This document shows, piece by piece, positions 1 through 8,380 of a stretch of 64,000 nt of DNA (position 1 is its first letter; the number at the start of each line of letters is the position of its first letter). This DNA is from Bacteroidetes bacterium 43-16 (GTDB lineage Bacteria; Bacteroidota; Bacteroidia; Chitinophagales; Chitinophagaceae). The position numbers were made by a program, and so were the translations under genes. Location of the stretch: assembly GCA_001897525.1 (NCBI GenBank), contig MKTB01000018.1, positions 1 through 64,000 of the forward strand, written 5' to 3'. The notes under the pieces were generated by a model. It had not been told where the DNA came from. It ran no database searches and saw nothing but the letters and a program-made list of their open reading frames with translations.

Positions 1-62
1 TTCGGATAAGTCGGCTGTTGATGGGCGTTATAAACACTTGCCCAGTGGTTGCCAAACCACAT
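1..62 (-). CDS. partial ORF downstream of traG (N-terminus only)
   Basis: An ATG at 60-62 on the minus strand opens a frame that stays open to the window edge (about 20 residues, starting MWFGNHWASVYNAHQ). It lies 13 bases past the traG stop and has an AAGGG-like ribosome site between the two genes, so it is probably the next gene of the transfer operon. Too little is visible to name it. Confidence 0.35.
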   Translation of the reverse strand, partial: MWFGNHWASVYNAHQQPTYP

Positions 63-75
63 TCACTATATGCCC

Positions 76-2469
76 TTATGGGCGCACTAAGTATTCTTCT
101 GTACTCACTTCTGTAGCATAAACCGCTGAATGTGTTCCTCCCAATCCGATCCATACTTCTTTATAAAGACGGGAGCGATCATTGTTCATATTAATGGAGA
201 GTACCTGTGCTTTTTCTTTATCTGTCAGTCCTAACATCTTCTGGATATCATCGAATTTGTTCATGTATTTTCGCTGGTCAAGAAGTATTTTACAATCGGA
301 ATTATTGATGATGCTTTCTTTGACGATCTCAGATTGGATGATATCATCCACCTCTTGTGTCACCACTATGGCTTCTCCGAAAAATTTGCGAACGGTCTTA
401 TACAAGTACTTGATATATTCTGCCATTCCCGCTTTTGCAATTGCTTTCCAGGCTTCTTCGATCAGGATTACCTTGCGGATTCCTTTCAATCTGCGCATCT
501 TATTGATAAACACCTCCATAATAATGATCGTAACTACAGGAAACAGGGTTTTGTGGTCTTTAATCGCGTCAATTTCAAAAACAATAAAACGCTTGGAAAG
601 GAGGTCTAAAGCTTTATCTGAGTTGAGCAAATAATCATACTCTCCACCTTTGTAATAAGGTTCAAGGACATTGAGAAAATTGGCAATATCAAAGTCTTTT
701 TCCCGTACCTGTTTTAATGCTAAGACCTGGCGGTAATCGCTACGCACATATTCATAGAATCCATTGAAGGAAGGCACGACATCCGACTGCTTTATTATTT
801 CTATATAGCCGGAAACGGCATTGGATAATGCCACTTCTTCTGCACGGGTAGGCGGTTCGTCATCCCGTTTCCAAAGGGTCATGATCAGCGTTTTTATACT
901 CTCTTTTTTCTCAATATCAAAAACCAGATCATCGGTATAGAATGGATTGAAAGCAATTGGATTTTCTTCTGTATAAGTAAAGTAAATACCATCTTCTCCT
1001 TTGGTTTTACTGTTGATCAGGTTGCACAATCCCTGGTAGGAGTTTCCGGTATCAACAAGCAAAATATGAGCATCTTGTTCATAGTACTGTCGCTGGAGAT
1101 GGTTACTTACAAAAGATTTTCCAGATCCGCTGGGGCCAATCAGAAATTTATTTCTGTTAGTAATTATCCCTTTTTTCATAGGCAGATCAGAAATGTCTAC
1201 ATGAATGGGCCTGCCCGTTAAACGATCTGATAATTTAATACCAAAATGCGACGGGGAATTTTGGTAGTTGGTTTCTTCGGAGAAGAAACACAGTGCCGGT
1301 TCGATAAAGGTGTAGAAGCTCTCTTCCGAAGGAAAATCCCCGGCATTACCCGGCATACCTGCCCAATACAGTGTAGCAACATCTGTAGTGTTGTGGCGGG
1401 GTTTACATTCCATCAAAGCCAATGCACTACCGCAATCGTTCTTGATCTGTTTGAGTTCCACCGGATCATCCGACCAGGCCATAATGTTGAAGTGTGCCCG
1501 AATGGACGATTGCCCAAAGCTGTGCGCTTCATTCAAATATTTTTCAATCCACTCTTTATTGATTTGGTTTGCTCTGCTATACCTTGCTAACGAATGCATA
1601 TTCCTTGCAGATTTCTCAAACTTTTGTAGATTCCCTTCACTGTTATCTAAAAACAGGTATTGATTGTAAATATGATTGCAACTTAATAGCAATCCAACTG
1701 GTGCAGCAAAGGATAATCGGCAGTCGCTGCGATCTGTAGATAGTTTTTCAAAACGGGTGTTTGCAGAAACCGATCCTGGTAAATCATCTGTATCCGAAAG
1801 GGTGTGCATGCATAACCGATTATTACCGATACGGACTTCTTCTGCACCAAGTGCGATATCCTGCATCGACATTCCAGCATCTTTTGAAAGCGTAAGGTAT
1901 TGTTCCAGCAATCCCTGTTTTTCCCCGGTTCCGACGATATCATCTTCGCTAAGGCGTTTAATGCTAATTAATCCGCTATCGTTGACGATGCGCTCAAACT
2001 GCGCCACCGATTCCATAAATTGGTTGACGGTCTCTTTATTCCTGATCTCTTTGGGTATAAGTGTGCCTTTACAGAGTGAACTGAAATTGCTTTGCATCCG
2101 CAAACGTTCTTTCGTTGTCTTGGTTAAGAACAAATAGCAATAATGATTTAGAAAAGGACGCTCATTGAAATGTCGTTGATACGACTTCGCCAAAAAGCTC
2201 TGATCTTCCTTCCCCAGGTCAGGAGTGTAGTTTTCTTTTAAATACCAATCCTGCTTGTGAATAATTGTATAATCCGGCAATGTCTTTATAGCCTTATGCC
2301 ATGCCGCATGAATGGCTTCATATTCAACAGATGCTACAGTAAACAGTTCCGGCAGATGCACTTCAAAGCAGGCCGTAATATCTGCTTCTTTGGAAAGGAT
2401 GCAGTTATGCTCCACGGCCAATAAAGGAAACTTACTTTCCAGTGTGGTCACTTTTGAAACATTTCTCAT
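76..2469 (-). CDS. traG: TraG, VirB4-family conjugation ATPase
   Basis: This 797-aa protein is the cytoplasmic ATPase that powers assembly of the Bacteroidota type IV mating apparatus. A Walker A motif GPSGSGKS lies near residue 445 and a Walker B-like strand ILIEEAW near residue 668, the layout and length expected of the TraG/VirB4 family of CTnDOT-like elements. The N-terminal 400 residues correspond to the poorly conserved CagE/TrbE-like part. Its ATG overlaps the traF stop by four bases (ATGA type), so the two are translationally coupled. Nothing in the frame suggests decay. Confidence 0.93.
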   Translation of the reverse strand: MRNVSKVTTLESKFPLLAVEHNCILSKEADITACFEVHLPELFTVASVEYEAIHAAWHKAIKTLPDYTIIHKQDWYLKENYTPDLGKEDQSFLAKSYQRHFNERPFLNHYCYLFLTKTTKERLRMQSNFSSLCKGTLIPKEIRNKETVNQFMESVAQFERIVNDSGLISIKRLSEDDIVGTGEKQGLLEQYLTLSKDAGMSMQDIALGAEEVRIGNNRLCMHTLSDTDDLPGSVSANTRFEKLSTDRSDCRLSFAAPVGLLLSCNHIYNQYLFLDNSEGNLQKFEKSARNMHSLARYSRANQINKEWIEKYLNEAHSFGQSSIRAHFNIMAWSDDPVELKQIKNDCGSALALMECKPRHNTTDVATLYWAGMPGNAGDFPSEESFYTFIEPALCFFSEETNYQNSPSHFGIKLSDRLTGRPIHVDISDLPMKKGIITNRNKFLIGPSGSGKSFVSNHLQRQYYEQDAHILLVDTGNSYQGLCNLINSKTKGEDGIYFTYTEENPIAFNPFYTDDLVFDIEKKESIKTLIMTLWKRDDEPPTRAEEVALSNAVSGYIEIIKQSDVVPSFNGFYEYVRSDYRQVLALKQVREKDFDIANFLNVLEPYYKGGEYDYLLNSDKALDLLSKRFIVFEIDAIKDHKTLFPVVTIIIMEVFINKMRRLKGIRKVILIEEAWKAIAKAGMAEYIKYLYKTVRKFFGEAIVVTQEVDDIIQSEIVKESIINNSDCKILLDQRKYMNKFDDIQKMLGLTDKEKAQVLSINMNNDRSRLYKEVWIGLGGTHSAVYATEVSTEEYLVRP

Positions 2470-2798
2470 ACAACCCCGGATTTAGAAGTGAACTGAATGT
2501 ACCGGCGAATAGATTTACGGCAAATGATATATTGAGGATGGCACTTCCGGGCACCAATTTTCATTAGGCCATGCTCTCCATATTTCCTATTCAGGGAAAA
2601 TGTTTGCCATATAAGGAGGGAGGCACCTGCAGCGCCAACAAACAGGCAGATGTAGGAATGTACACCGGTCATGTACATCACCATAACAAGGATCAGTACG
2701 CCTAACAATCCACCTGCAAAGATGAATAGGTACTGGGCTTTTAGGCCCTTGAACTCCACAGTTCGACCAATGCCTTTGTTGATATTATAACTGCTCAT
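2466..2798 (-). CDS. traF: TraF, DUF4133 conjugative transposon membrane protein
   Basis: A 110-aa protein with two adjacent hydrophobic segments (about residues 22-42 and 46-68) followed by a basic C-terminal tail. It starts MSSYNINKGIGRTVEFKGL, the typical opening of the DUF4133 TraF family of Bacteroidota conjugative transposons, which is thought to be an inner-membrane VirB3-like part of the mating channel. It sits directly before traG and overlaps it by four bases. Its start lies inside the 3' end of the inserted methylase gene (14-base overlap), so it is probably translated by coupling to that gene. Confidence 0.9.
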   Translation of the reverse strand: MSSYNINKGIGRTVEFKGLKAQYLFIFAGGLLGVLILVMVMYMTGVHSYICLFVGAAGASLLIWQTFSLNRKYGEHGLMKIGARKCHPQYIICRKSIRRYIQFTSKSGVV

Positions 2799-3618
2799 AA
2801 TGTAGTTGCTTATTTAGTTCATAATTGGCGGTAAGTACTTCGGTCTTTTTTTTCCTTTGCTTACCACCCTTGTTGTCTACCACAACATCACGTTGAAGAT
2901 TTAAAGTGCTCCAATTATGCGTTTTTGTAAATTCGCTTAGTTCACTATTGGGGTAACTACTCAAAAGAAACTTTCCGCTTACTTGGGAAAGACATGTGAG
3001 CAAGGCCAAATAATCATCAACGGAATAGCCGTCATAATGACCGCAATCAGAATTATAATAGGGGGGATCACAATAATGGAATGCTTGCTCGTAATCACGC
3101 GAGTTTATTATGCGTAAAGCATCGGTATTTTCGATCTGAACATTCTGTAACCGGATGGCATAATCCTCTGTAAAGGATTGACGTTTATTCTGGATTTTTG
3201 TAGTGGTAGAATTACCTGTCTTTTCATATCCCCAGGCATCATCTATTTTTGCACTAAAAGATTGATTGCATAAGACCCAGACGGCCCATGCCCTTTGTAG
3301 CCTCGTGAACAAATGTGGATGTTTGTAGATTACCTGCGCATCACTATGTAGGGACCGACTGTGCAAACTGATCCTTACCAGCTTTTCTAATTCCACAAAT
3401 TCATTCTTGCAGATCTCGTAGAAATTGATAAGCTCTCGGTTGTAGTCATTGATGACTTCCACCTTGGAAGGGGCCTTTGACCAAAATATTGCTCCACCAC
3501 CAACAAAGGGTTCAACATAGGTAATATGTTCTGGAATAAATGGAAGTATTACATTAACCAATCCTTGTTTTCCTCCATAATAGGTCAGGGGTGTCTTCAT
3601 TCTATTTCTTTTTGCCAT
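2785..3618 (-). CDS. D12-class DNA adenine N6-methyltransferase embedded in the tra operon
   Basis: A 277-aa Dam-like methylase. The SAM-binding motif is seen as VEPFVGGGAIF near residue 38, and the catalytic DPPY motif as YCDPPYYNSD near residue 180, the order of the D12 (MethyltransfD12) class. I chose the ATG at 3618 because the longer frame runs back into traE. This start leaves 16 bases after the traE stop and a product starting MAKRNRMKTPLTYYGGKQG, the normal family start. It lies between traE and traF, which are usually adjacent, and has no restriction partner. A likely role is protecting or marking the element DNA in new hosts; this is inference. Confidence 0.88.
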   Translation of the reverse strand: MAKRNRMKTPLTYYGGKQGLVNVILPFIPEHITYVEPFVGGGAIFWSKAPSKVEVINDYNRELINFYEICKNEFVELEKLVRISLHSRSLHSDAQVIYKHPHLFTRLQRAWAVWVLCNQSFSAKIDDAWGYEKTGNSTTTKIQNKRQSFTEDYAIRLQNVQIENTDALRIINSRDYEQAFHYCDPPYYNSDCGHYDGYSVDDYLALLTCLSQVSGKFLLSSYPNSELSEFTKTHNWSTLNLQRDVVVDNKGGKQRKKKTEVLTANYELNKQLHYEQL

Positions 3619-3634
3619 GATTTGCCAATTAAGA

Positions 3635-3940
3635 TTACAGGAAGAATGAACGAAGAATCGTTGCGGCAACGATCAGGAATATACAGGCACCGAACCAGGA
3701 CGCGGCTGTTTTCGAGGTGTCAGGATCACCGGAACTGAATTTGTTGTACACCTTAACACCACCAATTAGGCCGACGACGGCACCAATCGCATAAATTAAC
3801 TGCGTTGCAGGATCGAAATAAGAGGTGACCATTTGTGTGGCCTCATTGATGCCTGCAGAACCGTTTCCTTGTGCAAATGCACCAACTCCTGACAATACAG
3901 ACAAGCTTGCCAGCAAAAGTTTTTTCTTGAGTTTTTTCAT
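3635..3940 (-). CDS. traE: TraE, DUF4134 conjugative transposon protein
   Basis: A 101-aa protein with an N-terminal signal-like segment (MKKLKKKLLLASLSVLSGVGAF ending in an AFAQ cleavage site) and two further hydrophobic stretches (residues 47-63 and 81-98). This is the form of the DUF4134 TraE family, a VirB2-like small membrane component of the mating apparatus. It is the first canonical tra gene after the accessory block and is preceded by a structured leader and two terminator hairpins, so it probably has its own promoter. Confidence 0.9.
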   Translation of the reverse strand: MKKLKKKLLLASLSVLSGVGAFAQGNGSAGINEATQMVTSYFDPATQLIYAIGAVVGLIGGVKVYNKFSSGDPDTSKTAASWFGACIFLIVAATILRSFFL

Positions 3941-3944
3941 AATT

Positions 3945-4006
3945 GAAACACATTAATTTGTTACACGAAACCCGAACCTTACGGGCTTCTTAGGCAAATG
4001 TGTTTC
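3945..4006 (-). promoter_or_regulatory. nested inverted repeats in the traE leader
   Basis: Arms GAAACACATT (3945-3954) and AATGTGTTTC (3997-4006) are perfect complements. Inside them lies a smaller hairpin, GAAaCCCG (3967-3974) with CGGGcTTC (3982-3989). The structure abuts the traE start, so it would fold in the 5' leader of the traE-G message. It could be an attenuator, an RNA-stability element or a protein-binding site. Confidence 0.5.
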
Positions 4007-4079
4007 AGATTTCAAAGCGCAATAACAAAGTGGAATTGCAAGGAATTATTTGGCAGTGAGTGGCTTTCTAAACAAATAA

Positions 4080-4109
4080 AAAATGCCAACTTTTATAGTT
4101 TGGCATTTT
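4080..4109 (-). terminator. intrinsic terminator, second of a tandem pair
   Basis: A 10-bp perfect stem AAAATGCCAA (4080-4089) with TTGGCATTTT (4100-4109) and a 10-base loop. Read leftwards it is followed by a T-rich run. It lies downstream of the gene at 4228-4554. Confidence 0.65.
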
Positions 4110-4150
4110 AAAAATCAACTTCAGGAAATACTAAAAATTGCCCTTAAAAA

Positions 4151-4189
4151 ATAAAAAAAGCAGTAAAAGCTCAATTGCCTTTACTGCTT
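4151..4189 (-). terminator. intrinsic terminator after the YegP-like gene
   Basis: A stem of AAGCAGTAAA (4158-4167) with TTTACTGCTT (4180-4189) is followed, on the minus strand, by a clear run of T (the A-tract at 4145-4159). It sits about 40 bases past the stop of the upstream gene and is the stronger of two consecutive hairpins. Confidence 0.75.
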
Positions 4190-4227
4190 ACTTATAATCC
4201 TATAAATATTAAGGATGATATGATAAC

Positions 4228-4554
4228 TTATTCTTCAGTTACTGAAGCATCTGGTGCATTTGCCTTCACAGAAGCAATACCAGTATTCATACCTGCCGAA
4301 GATTCATACTGCTCACTTGTTCCGATTACCTGACCGTTACCGGCTATCAAATTAAAATATTGCTTACCATTCGATGACGTCTTTTTATCATAACGCTCAT
4401 CTTTAGGTGCATTAGTCTTTACAGATTCAATCCCATTTGTACAAGCTGTTTTGGTAGTGTACATTTCACTGGATAAAATAGTTTGACCATTACCCGCTTT
4501 AAGATTAAAATAATACTGTCCGTTCTTGGCAGTTTTAATTACAAATTTTCCCAT
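4228..4554 (-). CDS. YegP-family protein (two DUF1508 repeats)
   Basis: A 108-aa protein made of two similar repeats: residues 1-50 (GKFVIKTAKNGQYYFNLKAG, then NGQTILSSEMY) and residues 51-100 (YDKKTSSNGKQYFNLIAGNG, then QVIGTSEQY). This is the standard two-repeat YegP/DUF1508 form, a small cytoplasmic protein of unknown biochemical role. It is a common genomic filler gene and has no known role in conjugation. Two terminator hairpins separate it from traE. Confidence 0.88.
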   Translation of the reverse strand: MGKFVIKTAKNGQYYFNLKAGNGQTILSSEMYTTKTACTNGIESVKTNAPKDERYDKKTSSNGKQYFNLIAGNGQVIGTSEQYESSAGMNTGIASVKANAPDASVTEE

Positions 4555-4632
4555 AATAAAAGTTTTACTAAAAGTAATAAAATTTTAAATAATCTAGGAA
4601 GTGAATGGACTTAATATTCCACGAATTTCTGT

Positions 4633-5703
4633 TTACATTTTTCTACCCTTACCTTTTTTGGGTTCAATCTTAATTTCTTTCTTTTCTTCTTTTCGTCGCT
4701 CTAAATTAGTATTGATAATAGCAACAATATAGGTTTGTTTCCAATCAACCACTTGAGCGGTAAAATGTCCTTTAACTCCAATGTGTTTTAAGTCCTGCTT
4801 AAGATCCCAGCCATTCTGCCTGTTCCAACCAACAGGGTCCAATACTTGCTGAAAGGGAAATTCAACAGCAATAAGGTCTTTTGGTATTTTTAGAAGATTG
4901 TCGTAATCCAATTCTCTAAACTCATGCTTTTTTGGATCATAAGGGATCAGGTAAGTATTTCTTTCATCTGAAAAATAAGGATCAATTTCTTCAAATCCAA
5001 TACCGTTGGATAGAAAATCATCCTTTGGACGCAGTTTATCCATTCGCATATCCACATAAAATATGTGGCCGGCAATATCAATTGTAGGCAATCTTCCTTG
5101 ATTTACCCGTAAATCAAATTCCTTTTGATCGACCATAAAATCAAAGTCAGTTTTATTTTTTACTTCCTCTATTGAAAGTTTGTATTTCTTTGCCATCCCT
5201 CCAGGATCTAATACCACAAATTCTGGAATCTCAATTTCCGTATCTCTTCTATTGGGATATTCCGGAATATTCTTAATCGTTTTATTATAATCAAAACGGT
5301 AACAATCGCCATAATCTTCCATTTTATGAAATGGAATTATATTTTTGCTATCAAACATTTCTATAAGCTGAAACCTAGATACATCAACATAGAAATTTGT
5401 TCCTTCTATATCAACAACCTGTAAAGAAGTACCAGGCTTCTCTGTGCCTTGATTCAAGTCTTTGCAACAGCACGAATCAATATAGGAACGGGCTTCATTA
5501 ACCATTTGTTTAAAGGCTTCATCATTTTCCAAACCTTTGGATTCTTCTGAACGTTCAATAAAGGCATATTCTGGAGACTTAGAATTATAATAAACAGTAA
5601 GACTATTTCTATTGGAATTATCAGGACCATTATTATCTGTGCTCGCAATAATATAACCTCTATATTCTTCATAAAAACCATCCGGATTGTTTTCTAAATT
5701 CAT
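4633..5703 (-). CDS. uncharacterised protein with an internal duplication
   Basis: I do not recognise this 356-aa protein. It has no signal peptide or membrane segment. Two halves repeat each other: VVDIEGTNFYVDVSRFQLIE (about residue 95) matches TIDIAGHIFYVDMRMDKLRP (about residue 207), and FVVLDPGGMAKKYKLSIEEV (about residue 162) matches QQVLDPVGWNRQNGWDLKQD (about residue 287). The N-terminal 90 residues contain a CCC cluster, and the C-terminus is strongly basic (KKEIKIEPKKGKGRK). It sits in the tra operon between traD and the YegP-like gene and is probably accessory to the element. Confidence 0.75.
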   Translation of the reverse strand: MNLENNPDGFYEEYRGYIIASTDNNGPDNSNRNSLTVYYNSKSPEYAFIERSEESKGLENDEAFKQMVNEARSYIDSCCCKDLNQGTEKPGTSLQVVDIEGTNFYVDVSRFQLIEMFDSKNIIPFHKMEDYGDCYRFDYNKTIKNIPEYPNRRDTEIEIPEFVVLDPGGMAKKYKLSIEEVKNKTDFDFMVDQKEFDLRVNQGRLPTIDIAGHIFYVDMRMDKLRPKDDFLSNGIGFEEIDPYFSDERNTYLIPYDPKKHEFRELDYDNLLKIPKDLIAVEFPFQQVLDPVGWNRQNGWDLKQDLKHIGVKGHFTAQVVDWKQTYIVAIINTNLERRKEEKKEIKIEPKKGKGRKM

Positions 5704-5764
5704 AACAATGCTTATTTAATGATAACTGAATAAATACAAAGACTTAATTTAAACTCCGGTATTG

Positions 5765-6400
5765 CTACACAAAAGCTCCAATATCAAAATCGGAAAGATC
5801 ATCTTTCTGCATAGGAGTAATACCGGAATCCGCACTACCATCAAGGGTACTATCCAAGAGTTGTGCGATTTTTCGGGAAGCACCTTCAATAGAATTTTCC
5901 AACAAATAAAATAGTTCAGTTCCCTGAATCTTTTGAACTATTTCTATAGCCTCCAATTTTTGGGATTGTTCCAGCTTTTCCTTTCGGAGTAAATTTTTCA
6001 CATTTGCCAATTCGTCAAATGTTACACCTTGTGCAAACCCGAAATCATCATCAGGATCAGCAGACAGTTCCCAATCTTCTTCCTCATTCTCAAAGTCAGG
6101 CATATTGCTAAATACTTCATCCAGTTCATCCTCCGGAATTTGAATACCAACAATTTCATTTTCGTCATATTCAATATCTAAAGTATCAGGATCTATCTCC
6201 GGTTCCTCAACTTGGCTTTCATTGGCAGTGTTTGGCACCTGAAGTCTTGGAATTGATTTGGGTTGCCCCATGATATCAGGCAGGTGCGGATTTACTTTTT
6301 CCCTTATTGGATTCTGGTCTGACCTTTTCTTAATGACAATCTTTTCCTGCAAAAGCAGAAAAATGATTAACAGCAGGCATATTAGAATGAGTAGTTCCAT
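5765..6400 (-). CDS. traD: TraD-like conjugative transposon protein
   Basis: A 211-aa protein with one N-terminal membrane segment (residues 1-18, LLILICLLLIIFLLL), a basic stretch, and a very acidic middle (residues 65-125, rich in D and E). The C-terminus is helical (about 125-190). This layout and its place after the DUF3408 genes fit the TraD protein of CTnDOT-like elements, whose molecular role is not known. Only 11 bases separate its start from the upstream DUF3408 stop, so it belongs to the same operon. Confidence 0.7.
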   Translation of the reverse strand: MELLILICLLLIIFLLLQEKIVIKKRSDQNPIREKVNPHLPDIMGQPKSIPRLQVPNTANESQVEEPEIDPDTLDIEYDENEIVGIQIPEDELDEVFSNMPDFENEEEDWELSADPDDDFGFAQGVTFDELANVKNLLRKEKLEQSQKLEAIEIVQKIQGTELFYLLENSIEGASRKIAQLLDSTLDGSADSGITPMQKDDLSDFDIGAFV

Positions 6401-6411
6401 ATTCCAATGCT

Positions 6412-6684
6412 TTAAAAAAGAGGTTTGTAATTTAGATTGATATCTTCCTTAATAGCTTTTTCAAACAAGGAAAAGTGATGCTCCAGAATATTGTCCAGAT
6501 AGGCGTACAATGGAATGTCTCCACCTCCGAGAATATGTACTATATAGTTAAGCCGTTCGTGATATTCCTTGCGGACGTAAATGCTTTTATCACCTCTTTT
6601 CTTCAAAGAGTTGTATTTGAGGAATTTAGAAGTATAGGTTTTACCTACCTTCCTTGTTGGGGTTGTTTGATTTGTCTTTGCCAT
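6412..6684 (-). CDS. DUF3408 protein, short copy (TraC/TraB-like)
   Basis: A 90-aa basic protein with the pattern SIYVRKEYHERLNYIV, then PLYAYLDNILEHHF, then YKPLF at the end. This is the conserved C-terminal DUF3408 domain found in TraB/TraC-like proteins of Bacteroidota conjugative elements. The compact alpha-beta form and basic N-terminus suggest a small DNA-binding partner of ParA. It is paralogous to the next gene upstream, from which it is separated by five bases. Confidence 0.78.
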   Translation of the reverse strand: MAKTNQTTPTRKVGKTYTSKFLKYNSLKKRGDKSIYVRKEYHERLNYIVHILGGGDIPLYAYLDNILEHHFSLFEKAIKEDINLNYKPLF

Positions 6685-6689
6685 AATAT

Positions 6690-7130
6690 TTATAAAATTG
6701 GTTTGTATTTATCATTATAACTTTGGGTGATCTGCTCCCCAAATTCCTGGAAGTGATAATCCAACAAATTGTCCAGGTAAGCATAAATTGTGATCTTATC
6801 TTCGCCTATTATCTGTACAATACGGGATAATTTATCATGAAATCCCGGCCGGATATACACCGTTTTACCGTCGCGTGCATTAGTATCGGTCTTTTTGAAA
6901 AAAATGCTTTCATAATCCGCTTCAGATAATCTTTTAGTGCGACTTCTTTCTTTGACAACAGTTTTTCCCTGTGCCGGCACTTTTGCTGTATTTTCCTTCT
7001 TTTGAACCTCCTTTGTGGATGATTCTTCCGGAACTTGTAACCCTTCCTTTTTAACGCCGTCTACCATTAGGTTCATCATCAGTTCTTCGTTGATGTCTGG
7101 GGTGACTTTACGCTTATTATCTTTTTCCAT
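6690..7130 (-). CDS. DUF3408 protein, long copy (TraB-like)
   Basis: A 146-aa protein with a low-complexity charged N-terminus (residues 1-75, many K, E, T) and a C-terminal DUF3408 domain (residues 85-146). The domain shows TVYIRPGFHDKLSRIVQIIG, TIYAYLDNLLDYHF and a final YKPIL. It follows the ParA gene by four bases, the usual traA-traB order. The conserved domain aligns over its whole length with the shorter downstream copy, so the pair arose by duplication. Confidence 0.8.
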   Translation of the reverse strand: MEKDNKRKVTPDINEELMMNLMVDGVKKEGLQVPEESSTKEVQKKENTAKVPAQGKTVVKERSRTKRLSEADYESIFFKKTDTNARDGKTVYIRPGFHDKLSRIVQIIGEDKITIYAYLDNLLDYHFQEFGEQITQSYNDKYKPIL

Positions 7131-7134
7131 AGTG

Positions 7135-7902
7135 CTACAATTGAATAATGTTTAAAAACTCATTGATAAATAGGTCAAACCTGCAAGCTTTCATCAAACG
7201 TTCATCCGGTGGCATCACCGTAGATCGGAAAACCGTTTTGGTATCTACTTCGCTTTCCTTCCGAAATCTGCTGCTGTTTTTGATTTGGCTTTGCATAAGG
7301 CTTAATCCTAATTGCCCGATTAGCTGATCATATAAATCATACAAGGGCGTGCTTTCCCTTCCGTCCACCTGATTCCAAAACAGGTTAATGGTTTTTATGG
7401 AAGTTTCACCCTTTTTCATAATCACGTCCTGTAAAAGTTGTGTGAAGATGAGTGTACTTTCCATCACCAAACGATCTGCAGTAATGGGTGTAAAAATGTG
7501 GTGCATACCTGCTAGTGCCTTCAAGATGCCAGGCGTGTTCACTGTTCCGGGAAGGTCGAAGAATAGTACATCTATCGGAACGGGAGAAGTGTTTACAAAT
7601 TCCTGAGCCGCATCAAGTACACTATCCGCTTTGTGCTGCATAATGGGATAGGCTTTTTTGTTGATCGTGGTAAATTGCTTATACGCCAACTTTTTCAAAT
7701 GCTCATTTTCTATGACCTTAGCCAGATCCCTGGCTTTCATTTTCACAAGGCTATGCTGTGGAAAGTCAGCGTCAAATACCGCTACATTATAACCCAACCT
7801 GTAATGCAGGGTACTGGCGACAAGTGTTGTAAAGGTGCTTTTTCCGACTCCACCCTTTTGAGACGAAAAGGAAATAAATTTCGTTTTGTGCTGCTTGTTC
7901 AT
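7135..7902 (-). CDS. traA: ParA/TraA-family ATPase
   Basis: A 255-aa P-loop ATPase of the ParA/MinD type. The deviant Walker A motif KGGVGKST is at residues 17-24 and the Walker B-like strand VLFFDLPG lies near residue 120. In Bacteroidota conjugative transposons this gene (TraA, DUF-linked ParA) is the first of the transfer operon. It may position the element or its transfer complex in the cell. It is divergent from mobA across the repeat-rich intergenic region, which should hold the tra promoter and oriT. Confidence 0.9.
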   Translation of the reverse strand: MNKQHKTKFISFSSQKGGVGKSTFTTLVASTLHYRLGYNVAVFDADFPQHSLVKMKARDLAKVIENEHLKKLAYKQFTTINKKAYPIMQHKADSVLDAAQEFVNTSPVPIDVLFFDLPGTVNTPGILKALAGMHHIFTPITADRLVMESTLIFTQLLQDVIMKKGETSIKTINLFWNQVDGRESTPLYDLYDQLIGQLGLSLMQSQIKNSSRFRKESEVDTKTVFRSTVMPPDERLMKACRFDLFINEFLNIIQL

Positions 7903-7966
7903 ATTTGCTGTTTTTTGATTATTTATATCTCCAATTATCTATGTCCTGATAGCTGTACCCACATCG

Positions 7967-8101
7967 CTTAGTACTATGCAGTATCCACAACTCACTAATT
8001 ACTGATCGATTCACATAACTCTACCCTTATAGATGTATCTAAATGACTTAGTACAAATCAGCAGCTGCATATCATTAATTACGAAGCGATTCATGCAACT
8101 C
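7967..8101. repeat. two degenerate direct repeats, 80-bp period
   Basis: CTTAGTAC occurs at 7967-7974 and again at 8047-8054. The bases that follow stay alignable for about 55 bp: CACTAATTAC against CATTAATTAC, CGATTCACATAACTC against CGATTCATGCAACTC. The copies lie just upstream of the ParA gene. Iterated elements of this kind can be protein-binding sites for ParA/ParB-type or relaxosome proteins. Confidence 0.55.
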
Positions 8102-8380
8102 CATATAATTGCAACCGGTTAGCTATTTGCCTGAAACTTTATATACACTATTCCATAATTACCTTTATCTATAGCTAACTTCCTATACCAGTAGCATTAC
8201 ACTTTCCTGCGTAAATAAAAGCGTAACTACAATGCAACTTGTATATGCATCTTCAACGCTATGCATGTTTGTAGATTCAAAGAAATGGATATAAATAGAT
8301 GCATTTCATCCAGTCGTAGGAATTGGCACTCAGTGGCATTTCTTGGCCGGGTATCACCCAACAATACTCTGGTAGATAGT

